Part shown: positions 44,224 through 53,334 of the stretch, piece by piece | How the letters are laid out: each line of letters begins with the position of its first letter | Numbering within the stretch: position 1 is the stretch's first letter | Assembly: GCA_902790175.1 (NCBI GenBank) | Contig: CADAQZ010000012.1 | Span: 1-64,000 of the forward strand | Direction of reading: 5' to 3' | DNA: 64,000 bases | Origin: an uncultured Eubacteriales bacterium | GTDB taxonomy: Bacteria; Bacillota; Clostridia; Christensenellales; Aristaeellaceae | The notes under the pieces: model-generated | Told to the model about the DNA's origin: nothing | Database searches by the model: none | Seen by the model: the letters and a program-made list of their open reading frames with translations, nothing else | Translations under genes and position numbers: made by a program

Positions 44224-44520
44224 AAAAAAACCCGCCTCACGCCATGCCTTCGCATGCTTGAGACGAGTTGCAATCAACCCGCGGTACCACTCAAATTGCA
44301 CGTTGCCGTGCCCCTTCAGGCTCCATCAAGCCCTGTGCCTTTACGCAGCATTCACGGGAAGCGTCTACTCGATTCCCCGCCCTCGGGGATCTTTCGGGCT
44401 TCCGGCTCGGAAGGGATGGGCTTGTGAGCAACCTGCGTCCGACCTTTCAGCATCCGGCCGGCTCTCTGCGCGCCGATTGGCTCCGCCGTCTTCGTCATCG
44501 CCTTTGAGATATATTCGATT
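44224..44520 (-). promoter_or_regulatory. T-box riboswitch (tRNA-sensing leader)
   Basis: On the minus strand: Stem I foot GCGATGACGAAGACGG, distal AGAGAGCC motif and GGATGCTGAAAGG loop, then Stem II/III sequences, the T-box GAGTGGTACCGCGGG (44292-44278), and a terminator CGTCTCAAGCATGC/GCATGGCGTGAGGCG with seven T (44230-44224). The bulge TGGT predicts a tRNA with A at position 73. Hand pairing of Stem I (CAATC with GGTTG) leaves CTC at 44428-44426 followed by A as the best specifier, i.e. leucine; this is tentative. It controls the HTH-cupin-CoA synthetase gene. Confidence 0.88.
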
Positions 44521-44526
44521 GTGGTT

Positions 44527-44555
44527 ATTCTATCACCAGCCCCGGCGTCTGTCAA
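44527..44555 (-). promoter_or_regulatory. Promoter of the T-box transcript
   Basis: Minus strand TTGACA (44555-44550), 17 bases, TAGAAT (44532-44527). Confidence 0.85.
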
Positions 44556-44626
44556 AGGTTTATCGCGTTAAATTTATATTGAGGGTCGCCACGCGCGCGT
44601 ATATTTTGTAGGAAAAGACCGGAAAC

Positions 44627-44645
44627 GTTCGACAAACTGCCGAAC
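44627..44645. promoter_or_regulatory. Dyad GTTCG-N9-CGAAC, possible operator
   Basis: An inverted repeat of five-base halves lies seven bases upstream of the -35 box of the P-loop/oxidoreductase unit, in an AT-rich divergent gap. It could be an operator; no second copy was noticed. Confidence 0.3.
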
Positions 44646-44652
44646 AATCGAC

Positions 44653-44681
44653 TTGACAAGCGGCGGCAATACTGCTAGATT
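44653..44681 (+). promoter_or_regulatory. Promoter of P-loop protein and oxidoreductase genes
   Basis: TTGACA (44653-44658), 17 bases, TAGATT (44676-44681) with TG extension. Confidence 0.8.
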
Positions 44682-44712
44682 ATTTATCAAAGTAAAGCGA
44701 AGAGGTGGCCAG

Positions 44713-45429
44713 ATGGGTCAGTTCAGCGGGCTTCGCAAGCCCGACCGGCGCGTGATGGTCGTCACCGGCCACTACGGCAGCGGCAAGACGGAGTTCTGCG
44801 TGAGCCTGGCGATGCGGCTGGCGAAGCTGGGCTTCGGGCCGTATGAGCGCCTGGGCCTGGTGGACCTGGACATCGCCAACCCCTACTTCCGCTCCCGCGA
44901 GCGCCGGGAGACGCTGGAAGCCGCGGGCGTAAAGGTGTACGGCAGCGCCTACATCCACGAAATCACCGCCGAGCTTCCCGCGCTGGGCGCGGACATCCGA
45001 GCGCCACTGGAGGACGCGGGCTGCCGCGTGATCGTGGACGTGGGCGGCAACGACTCCGGCGCGGTGGTGCTCAACCAGTTCGGCAAGTACTTCGACCCCG
45101 AGGACGCGCTGTTTCTGATCGTCGTGAACGCCAACCGGCCCGAGACGCGCGACCTGGAAGGGGCGCTTTCGCACCTGCGGGCCATCGAGCAGAAGACCGG
45201 GCGGCGCATTGACGGCGTGATCAACAACTGCCACCTGCTGCGCGAGACCGACGCCGCGTGCGTGGCGAAGGGACACGCGCTGTGCGAGGCGCTCTGCGAA
45301 GCGACGGGGAAGCTCCTCTGGTGCGACACCTACCCCTCGGGCATCGTCCCCGAAGGCGATCTCGCCGGGAAGTACGAGCACCTGCTGCCGCTGGGGATGT
45401 ACATGCGGCCGACATGGATAGACAAATGA
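44713..45429 (+). CDS. P-loop nucleotide-binding protein (MinD/CobQ-like)
   Basis: A 238-residue soluble protein with Walker A GHYGSGKTE (19-27), LGLVDLDIANPYF as a deviant switch region and IVDVGGNDSGA as the second acidic motif. It resembles SIMIBI-class ATPases (MinD, CobB, NubpL-like). Proteins of this type often precede 2-oxoacid:ferredoxin oxidoreductase genes in clostridia, and a role in assembly or maturation is conceivable but unproven. The start at 44713 follows AGAGGTGG. The stop TGA is the first part of an ATGAGGAATGAG repeat. Confidence 0.8.
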   Translation: MGQFSGLRKPDRRVMVVTGHYGSGKTEFCVSLAMRLAKLGFGPYERLGLVDLDIANPYFRSRERRETLEAAGVKVYGSAYIHEITAELPALGADIRAPLEDAGCRVIVDVGGNDSGAVVLNQFGKYFDPEDALFLIVVNANRPETRDLEGALSHLRAIEQKTGRRIDGVINNCHLLRETDAACVAKGHALCEALCEATGKLLWCDTYPSGIVPEGDLAGKYEHLLPLGMYMRPTWIDK

Positions 45430-45550
45430 GGAATGAGAAATGAGGAATGAGGAATGAAAGTCAGCCGGAGATGTGACCGGCTCCCAATAATGAACAAATC
45501 CCACAGGGATTTGCGCCGCAATTCCTCATTCCTAATTCCTAATTCATAAT
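45427..45550 (+). repeat. Inverted AATGAGGAATGAG repeat with CAAATCCC hairpin
   Basis: Left arm of AATGAGGAATGA units beginning in the stop codon of the P-loop gene, core with GCCGGAGATGTGACCGGC and hairpin CAAATCCC-ACA-GGGATTTG (45495-45513), right arm ATTCCTCATTCCTAATTCC. The same CAAATCCC hairpin occurs in the element at 60790-61040. Confidence 0.8.
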
Positions 45551-45584
45551 TTTTCAAACCTGCCATGCAAGGAGGCTTACGATA

Positions 45585-45818
45585 ATGGCAAACAGAAGGT
45601 TCAAGGTCGTCTTCGACCGGGAGCGCTGCAAGGGATGCGAGCTGTGCCGCAGCTTCTGCCCGAAGCAGATCATCGCCATGGACACCCAGGTGAACGCCAA
45701 GGGCTACTGCCCCGCGATGATCGTCGATCAGGAGCAGTGCATCGGCTGCCAGAGCTGCGCGACCGTCTGTCCCGACTGCGCGATCGAGATTTTCCAGCTG
45801 GAGGAGGGGGAAGCATGA
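45585..45818 (+). CDS. 2-oxoacid:ferredoxin oxidoreductase, ferredoxin-like delta subunit
   Basis: A 77-residue dicluster ferredoxin subunit. Two 4Fe-4S motifs: CKGCELCRSFCPKQI and CIGCQSCATVCPDC. It moves electrons from the TPP site to free ferredoxin. The stop overlaps the alpha subunit start by ATGA. Gene order delta-alpha-beta-gamma is that of VOR/KOR-type complexes. Confidence 0.93.
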   Translation: MANRRFKVVFDRERCKGCELCRSFCPKQIIAMDTQVNAKGYCPAMIVDQEQCIGCQSCATVCPDCAIEIFQLEEGEA

Positions 45819-46891
45819 GCGAGAAGGTATTGATGAAGGGCAACGAGGCCTTCGCCGAGGCGGTCATCCGCGGCGGCGCGCGCTTCTACTTTGGCTATCC
45901 CATCACCCCCCAGAGCGAGATCCCGGAGTTCATGAGCCGGGAGCTGCCCAAGCGGGGCGGCAAGTTCCTCCAGGCGGAGAGCGAGCTGGGCGCGATCAAC
46001 ATGGCCTACGGCTGCGGCGCGGCCGGCGGCAGCGGCTTTATCTCGTCCTCGTCCCCGGGCATCGCGCTGATGCAGGAGGGCATGAGCTTCCTCTGCGGCG
46101 CGGAGGTGCCGGTGACGCTTCTGAACGTGTCGCGCGGCGGCCCCGGCATCGGCTCGATCCAACCCGGCCAGGCCGACTACAACCAGGTGACCCGCGGCGG
46201 CGGCAACGGCGACTATCGCATCCCCGTGTTCGCGCCCGCGTCGATCCAGGAGGCCGTGGACATCCTCTACGAGTGCCCGTCCATCGCCGACAAGTATCGC
46301 AACCCGGTGATGGTGCTGGCCGACGGCCTGATGGGCCAGATGATGGAGCCCGTGATGCTGCCTGAGGAGAAGCACGCGCTGACCAGCGAGGAGATCTCCA
46401 CCGCGAAGCCCTGGGCGCTGTCCGGCAGCAAGAAGGGCACGCGCAGCGTGGTCAAGAGCCTGCGGCTGCAGCCGGAGGTGCTGGAGGAGCACGTGGAGCA
46501 CCTGTTTGAGAAGTACGCCGCCATGGAGAAGGAACTGGAGCGCGTCGAGGTCGAGAACCTCGAGGGCGCCGAGGTCGTGTTCGTGGCGTTCGGCACGATG
46601 GCGCGCCTGGCCCGCGAGGCCATGGAGCTTCTGGAGGCCCAGGGCGTGAAGGCCGGCCTGATCCGGCCCATCAGCCTGTGGCCGTATCCCTACGGCGCGT
46701 TTGAGCAGATCCCCGCCACCGCGAAGGCCGTGATCTCCGTGGAGCTGAGCATGGGCCAGATGCTCCAGGACATCAACCTGGGCGTGAAGGGCCGCGTGCC
46801 CGTCAAACTCATCCACCGCGTGGGCGGCATGCTGCCGACGAGCCTGGAGGTCGTGGAAAAGACGAAGAAGATACTGGAGGAAGTGCGATGA
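45815..46891 (+). CDS. vorB: 2-oxoacid:ferredoxin oxidoreductase alpha subunit (VorB-like)
   Basis: A 358-residue subunit. Characteristic stretches are FYFGYPITPQSEIPEFMSR, FLQAESELGAINMAYG, SSSSPGIALMQEGMSF and NVSRGGPGIGSIQPGQADY; the latter two are typical of alpha subunits that act on branched-chain 2-oxo acids or 2-oxoglutarate. The complex decarboxylates the 2-oxo acid and makes the acyl-CoA with reduced ferredoxin. VOR (branched-chain) is the best guess because of the surrounding CoA ligases and leucine-like T-box, but KOR cannot be excluded from sequence reading. Confidence 0.88.
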   Translation: MSEKVLMKGNEAFAEAVIRGGARFYFGYPITPQSEIPEFMSRELPKRGGKFLQAESELGAINMAYGCGAAGGSGFISSSSPGIALMQEGMSFLCGAEVPVTLLNVSRGGPGIGSIQPGQADYNQVTRGGGNGDYRIPVFAPASIQEAVDILYECPSIADKYRNPVMVLADGLMGQMMEPVMLPEEKHALTSEEISTAKPWALSGSKKGTRSVVKSLRLQPEVLEEHVEHLFEKYAAMEKELERVEVENLEGAEVVFVAFGTMARLAREAMELLEAQGVKAGLIRPISLWPYPYGAFEQIPATAKAVISVELSMGQMLQDINLGVKGRVPVKLIHRVGGMLPTSLEVVEKTKKILEEVR

Positions 46892-47637
46892 AACCTGTAT
46901 TTACCGTAACAGAGGGCATGCTGCCCGTCAGCACCAGCTATTGCCCCGGCTGCACCCACGGCGTCGCACACCGCATCATCATGGAGACGCTGGACGAGAT
47001 GGGCCTGCTCGGGGACACCCTGGGCGTCGCGCCCATCGGCTGCTCCGTCGTGGCGCACCAGTTCATGAACGTGGACATGTGCGAGGCGGCCCACGGCCGC
47101 GCCCCGGCGGTGGCCTCCGGCATCCGCCGCGTGCACCCGGACAAGGTCGTGTTCACCTACCAGGGCGACGGCGACCTGGCCTCCATCGGCATGGGCGAGA
47201 TCGTCCACGCCGCGGCCCGTGGGGAGAAGTTCACCACGTTCTTCATCAACAACGGCATCTACGGCATGACCGGCGGCCAGATGGCCCCCACCACGCTGAT
47301 CGGCCAGCGCTCCACCACCTGCGTGGACGGCCGCACGCGCGAGCAGGCGGGCATGCCGCTGAAGATCTGCGAGCTGCTGGCCACGCTGGACGGCCCGGCC
47401 TACATCGAGCGCGTGGCGCTGAACAGCCCGGCGCACATCCGCGCGGCGAAGAAGGCCGTGCGCAAGGCGTTTGAGTACCAGCTCGCGGGCAAGGGCTTCA
47501 CGTTCATCGAGATGCTGTCCATCTGTCCCACGAACTGGGGCCTGACGCCGCCCAAGGCGATGCAGTGGCTGGAGGAGAACATGATGGCCTACTATCCGCT
47601 GGGCGTCTACCGCGACGTTGAAAAGGAGGCGCAGTGA
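46888..47637 (+). CDS. 2-oxoacid:ferredoxin oxidoreductase beta subunit (TPP-binding)
   Basis: A 249-residue subunit carrying thiamine diphosphate. It shows YCPGCTHGVAHRI with cluster cysteine, the TPP motif FTYQGDGDLASIGMGE and NNGIYGMTGGQMAPTT, all hallmarks of KOR/VOR beta subunits. It starts in an ATGA overlap with alpha. It forms the catalytic centre with the alpha subunit. Confidence 0.93.
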   Translation: MKPVFTVTEGMLPVSTSYCPGCTHGVAHRIIMETLDEMGLLGDTLGVAPIGCSVVAHQFMNVDMCEAAHGRAPAVASGIRRVHPDKVVFTYQGDGDLASIGMGEIVHAAARGEKFTTFFINNGIYGMTGGQMAPTTLIGQRSTTCVDGRTREQAGMPLKICELLATLDGPAYIERVALNSPAHIRAAKKAVRKAFEYQLAGKGFTFIEMLSICPTNWGLTPPKAMQWLEENMMAYYPLGVYRDVEKEAQ

Positions 47638-47638
47638 C

Positions 47639-48172
47639 ATGGCGACGACGAAGCTGTTTTTCGCCGGTTCCGGCGGACAGGGCGTATTGACGATGGGCCA
47701 GATGCTGACCTACGCGGCCATGTACGCCGACATGAACGCCACCTGGCTTCCCTCCTACGGCCCGGAGATGCGCGGCGGCACCGCGAACTGCACCGTGGTC
47801 ATCAGCCCCGACAAGCCCGTGTCCTGCCCGCTGATCTACGAGGCGGACGACGTGGTGGTGATGAACCTGCCGTCGCTGTTGAAGTTTGAATCGCTGGTGA
47901 AGCCCGGCGGCAACCTGTTCGTGAACAGTTCGCTGATCGAGCAGAAGGCGACGCGCGACGACATCAACGTCTACTACGTGCCCGCGAACGACATCGCGCT
48001 GGAGCTGGGCAACGCCCGCACCGCGAACGTCGTGATGCTCGGCGCGCTGATGTCCGTCAGCCCCGTCGTGCCGGTGGAGATGGTCTACAAGATCATGGAA
48101 AAGACGTTCTCCGGCCGCAAGGCGCATTTGCTGGACATCAACAAGACCGCGTTCCACGCCTGGAAGCAGTGA
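47639..48172 (+). CDS. 2-oxoacid:ferredoxin oxidoreductase gamma subunit
   Basis: A 177-residue subunit. Recognised by the N-terminal FFAGSGGQGVLTMGQM motif, TWLPSYGPEMRGGTANCTVVIS and NTALAIELGNAR-like region, typical of the CoA-binding gamma subunits. Its ATG follows AAAAGGAGG, one base after the beta stop. It is the last gene of the oxidoreductase operon; a bidirectional terminator follows. Confidence 0.92.
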   Translation: MATTKLFFAGSGGQGVLTMGQMLTYAAMYADMNATWLPSYGPEMRGGTANCTVVISPDKPVSCPLIYEADDVVVMNLPSLLKFESLVKPGGNLFVNSSLIEQKATRDDINVYYVPANDIALELGNARTANVVMLGALMSVSPVVPVEMVYKIMEKTFSGRKAHLLDINKTAFHAWKQ

Positions 48173-48202
48173 AAAACCGGCGGGCATTGCCCGCCGTTTT
48201 TT
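48172..48202. terminator. Bidirectional terminator after oxidoreductase operon
   Basis: Stem CGGCGGGC/GCCCGCCG (48178-48185 with 48189-48196), ATT loop, A5 before and T6 after, so it can work for the NUDIX gene on the other strand as well. Confidence 0.92.
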
Positions 48203-48204
48203 CA

Positions 48205-48828
48205 CTAATCGAATTCCACCGTCCAATTCTCATCCGCCGCCGCGCGAAAGCACATTGCGATCTGCGCGGCGGTGGTCTTGTTTTCCGCCAGCGGGCTGGG
48301 GAGCTCGTCCGGGCCGAAGAAGCCGCAGGCGACGGTCTCCAGGTTCGGCTTGAATTCGCCGGACACGTAGTCGCAGAGTATGAACGCGGAGCAGATGTTG
48401 AACAGGAACTGCCGCGTGTTGCGCGTGTTGTGGTCGTGCAGCGCGATCACCCGCCGGGGCCTCACGACCATCCCGGCCTCCTCCAGCGCCTCCTTGGCGG
48501 CGTTGGAGCGCAGCGTCTGGTCGTAGTCCACCCAGCCGCCGGGCAGCGCCCACTTGCCGTTCGCCTCCTGCACCAGCAATAGCTTACCGCCGCGCATCAC
48601 GGCCGCGCGGGTGTCCAGCTTCGGGGTCTGGTAGCCGTCGCCGGCGCAGAACGTCGCGCGGATCTGTTCCACGGGCACGTCCCCCAGCGCCGCGACCATC
48701 TCCGCCGAGATCTCCCGGATGCGCTTGAAGCGCTCGATGTCATACTTGTCCTTGCAGTAGGCCAGCGCGCACTGCGAGAGGTCCTGCAGCTCCCTGGCCC
48801 AGTCGAGCCATGTCTGTCCGTTCGCCAT
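48205..48828 (-). CDS. NUDIX hydrolase with N-terminal helical domain
   Basis: A 207-residue protein. Residues 1-65 match the helical domain placed before the NUDIX fold in ADP-ribose-pyrophosphatase-like members (WLDWARELQDLSQCALAYCK). The NUDIX box is GGWVDYDQTLRSNAAKEALE followed by EAGM (about 97-120). The substrate is probably a nucleoside diphosphate derivative. It is monocistronic. Confidence 0.87.
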   Translation of the reverse strand: MANGQTWLDWARELQDLSQCALAYCKDKYDIERFKRIREISAEMVAALGDVPVEQIRATFCAGDGYQTPKLDTRAAVMRGGKLLLVQEANGKWALPGGWVDYDQTLRSNAAKEALEEAGMVVRPRRVIALHDHNTRNTRQFLFNICSAFILCDYVSGEFKPNLETVACGFFGPDELPSPLAENKTTAAQIAMCFRAAADENWTVEFD

Positions 48829-48923
48829 GCCTTTATCTCCTGTAAATCAGATGCCATGAGTATACCCCGCGCCGCCCGCGCTGTCAAGGTGCAGCGCGCC
48901 ACGCGCGGCGATGCAGATTTAAT

Positions 48924-48953
48924 TTGTCTATCCCCCCCAAAATGTGTTATACT
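48924..48953 (+). promoter_or_regulatory. ligA promoter
   Basis: TTGTCT (48924-48929), 18 bases, TATACT (48948-48953) with TG extension, ahead of the ligA start at 48978. Confidence 0.65.
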
Positions 48954-48959
48954 GTGTGA

Positions 48960-51245
<2,286 letters not shown>

Positions 51246-51270
51246 CCCCCTTTAAATTTCCGCTACCCCA

Positions 51271-51370
51271 TAGGCAATCGGCTAATGATGTGGTATAATG
51301 ATTAGGAAAACGGAACGTTTTCCGGGTCGGCGGGCCCCGGAGGGCAGCACGCCGACAATCATGGTATAAT
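51271..51370 (+). promoter_or_regulatory. Tandem extended -10 promoters and hairpin leader of yicC operon
   Basis: P1: TAGGCA (51271-51276), 17 bases, TGGTATAAT (51291-51299). P2: a second TGGTATAAT (51362-51370) with no clear -35. Between them are hairpins GGAAAACG-GAA-CGTTTTCC (51305-51323) and GTCGGCG/CGCCGAC (51326-51332 with 51350-51356). P1 would start transcription right at the first hairpin. Confidence 0.55.
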
Positions 51371-51420
51371 GAACGTGGGCATTTATCCGCCACAGACATC
51401 TCGCGTTGGGAGGAGTTACC

Positions 51421-52299
51421 ATGTTGAGCATGACGGGCTACGGGCGCGCGTTCGTGGAGCGGGACGGACGGCAGATGACCGTGGAGGTCAAGAGCGTGAA
51501 CCACCGCTTCCTGGACATCTCCTTCCGGATGCCCCGGAACCTGATGTTCCTGGAGGACGCGGCGCGCAAGGCCGTGGGGGAGAAGCTCTCCCGCGGGCAC
51601 GTGGACGTGTTCGTGACGTACAAGAACCTGCGCACGGACGCGCGCAAGGTGACGGCGGACGTGGCGCTGTTCAACGCCTACGCCGACGCGCTGCAGGAGC
51701 TGAGCACCGCCTCCGGCGGCGGCATGCGCGACGACCGCACGCTGATGACCATCGCGCGGATGCCGGACGTACTGATGGTCTGCGAGGCCGAGGAGGATCA
51801 GGAGGCCGTGCTTTCGCTGATGCGCGAGGCGCTCGACGGCGCGCTGGACGAGCTGATCGCCATGCGCCGCCGGGAGGGCGAGGCCATGAAGGCGGACCTG
51901 TCCGGCCGCGTGGAGGCCATCCAGAAGATGACCGACGCCGTGGAGGCCCGCTATCCCGAGACGGTGGAGGCGTACAAGCAGCGGCTGAAGGGCGCCGTGC
52001 AGGAGCTGATGGGCGGCGAGGCGGACGAGACGCGGCTGATGATGGAGGTGGCCCTGATGGCCGACCGCAGCGCCATCGCCGAGGAGACCGTGCGCCTGAA
52101 CAGCCACCTGCGCCAGCTGCGCGCGCTGTTTGACAGCGACGAGCCCGTCGGCCGGCGCATCGACTTCATCGTGCAGGAATTGAACCGCGAGGTGAACACC
52201 ATCTCCTCCAAGTCGCAGGACATCCCCATCACCCGGCTGACCGTCGACCTGAAGGCGGAGATCGAAAAGCTGCGCGAGCAGCTGCAGAACATCGAGTGA
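51421..52299 (+). CDS. YicC family endoribonuclease-like protein
   Basis: A 292-residue protein of the YicC/YloC family, whose members act as RNases in E. coli and Bacillus. Conserved ends are MLSMTGYGRA at the start and the C-terminal SKSQDIPITRLTVDLKAEIEKLREQLQNIE-type helix (only partly quoted by family). LNRE(V/A)NTI(S/G)SK is visible before it. The ATG at 51421 follows GGGAGGAGTTACC. It opens the gmk-rpoZ-coaBC-priA group as in other Firmicutes, but the remA gene usual between yicC and gmk is missing. Confidence 0.93.
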   Translation: MLSMTGYGRAFVERDGRQMTVEVKSVNHRFLDISFRMPRNLMFLEDAARKAVGEKLSRGHVDVFVTYKNLRTDARKVTADVALFNAYADALQELSTASGGGMRDDRTLMTIARMPDVLMVCEAEEDQEAVLSLMREALDGALDELIAMRRREGEAMKADLSGRVEAIQKMTDAVEARYPETVEAYKQRLKGAVQELMGGEADETRLMMEVALMADRSAIAEETVRLNSHLRQLRALFDSDEPVGRRIDFIVQELNREVNTISSKSQDIPITRLTVDLKAEIEKLREQLQNIE

Positions 52300-52340
52300 C
52301 CCGGTTTTCCCAATACATAAGCATGAGGGAGTGACCGACC

Positions 52341-52979
52341 ATGGCGAACCGAGGCAGGCTGTTTGTCATCTCCGGTCCCGCGGGCGCGGGCAAGACGGAG
52401 ATCGTCAAGAAACTGATCGAGCGGCATCCGGACGTGAAGCTGTCGGTGTCGTGCACCACCCGCGCGCCCCGTCCCGGCGAGGTGAACGGCGTGAACTACC
52501 ACTTCGTCAGCGACGAGCGCTTCGACGAACTGGTGGCCGAGGGCGCGTTCTACGAGTGGGCGCACGTGCACCAGAACCGCTACGGCACGCTGAAGCACAC
52601 CGTGCAGCAGGAGCTCTCCAAGGGCCACGACCTGATCCTGGAGATCGACGTGCAGGGCTGCCTGCAGGCCATGGCGCAGGACGAGACCGTCACCGGCATC
52701 TTCGTCTGCCCGCCCAGCCGCGAAAACCTGGAGCGGCGGCTGCGGGGGCGGGGCACCGAGACGGAGGAGTCCATCCGCGTGCGGCTGAACAACGTGGCCG
52801 GGGAGGTGGCCCAGGCCTATAAGTACCACTACGTGATCATCCACCAGGACTGGAGCGACGTTCCAAACGCGCTGGAGATCGCGGCCGAGGAGGCCTACGC
52901 CATCATCGCCGCCCGCCGCCTGGAGCTCGCCAACCGAAAGGACTTTTTGGACCACCTGAGCGAAACGCTCAGAAGCTAG
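52341..52979 (+). CDS. gmk: Guanylate kinase
   Basis: A 212-residue kinase converting GMP and ATP to GDP and ADP. Walker A GPAGAGKT (12-19), the GMP-binding segment SCTTRAPRPGEVNGVNYHF, and EIDVQGCLQAM are diagnostic. Conserved position before rpoZ. It also limits (p)ppGpp precursor supply in Firmicutes. Confidence 0.96.
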   Translation: MANRGRLFVISGPAGAGKTEIVKKLIERHPDVKLSVSCTTRAPRPGEVNGVNYHFVSDERFDELVAEGAFYEWAHVHQNRYGTLKHTVQQELSKGHDLILEIDVQGCLQAMAQDETVTGIFVCPPSRENLERRLRGRGTETEESIRVRLNNVAGEVAQAYKYHYVIIHQDWSDVPNALEIAAEEAYAIIAARRLELANRKDFLDHLSETLRS

Positions 52980-53004
52980 CAACAATGACCGGAGGTAATG
53001 CATT

Positions 53005-53220
53005 ATGATGACCGAACCCCCCATCGGCGAACTGCTGGAGAAGGTGGACTGCCGCTACACGCTGGCCGTGGAGGCGTCCAAGCGCGCCCGCGAGATCATC
53101 GCCGGCAGCCTGCCGCTGATCGACACCAAGGAGACCAAGCCGCTGTCCATCGCCATCGAGGAGATCAACCGCCGGCTGATCACCTACACCCGCGACGAGG
53201 AAGCGGACAGCGAGGAGTAA
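53005..53220 (+). CDS. rpoZ: RNA polymerase omega subunit
   Basis: A 71-residue omega subunit that aids assembly of the beta-prime subunit. The conserved opening [20 protein letters not shown] and AREI are clear; the acidic tail is short. It starts 25 bases after gmk with GGAGG upstream. The small size is normal for the family. Confidence 0.93.
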   Translation: MMTEPPIGELLEKVDCRYTLAVEASKRAREIIAGSLPLIDTKETKPLSIAIEEINRRLITYTRDEEADSEE

Positions 53221-53256
53221 TTGATCGCGACGCCCTCGAACCATAGAGACTTTCGC

Positions 53257-53290
53257 AGCGAAACCCGGCCCGGGCTGGTTTCGCTTCTTT
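53257..53290 (+). terminator. Hairpin between rpoZ and coaBC
   Basis: Stem AGCGAAACC/GGTTTCGCT (53257-53265 with 53277-53285) with a GC-rich loop, followed by TCTTT. It may lower read-through into coaBC. Confidence 0.6.
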
Positions 53291-53334
53291 GAGTTGGAAC
53301 ATCCGATGCTTTCACCGGGAAGGAGTGCGGGACT

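Noticed and set aside
44149-44301. 51-codon N-terminal extension of the HTH-cupin-ligase
   Set aside because: It lies in the T-box terminator and leader; AAGGAGGA and ATG at 44148 mark the start.
42235-44427. 730-codon open frame opposite the HTH-cupin-ligase and T-box
   Set aside because: Composition is that of a reverse-complement shadow, and it would run through the T-box terminator.
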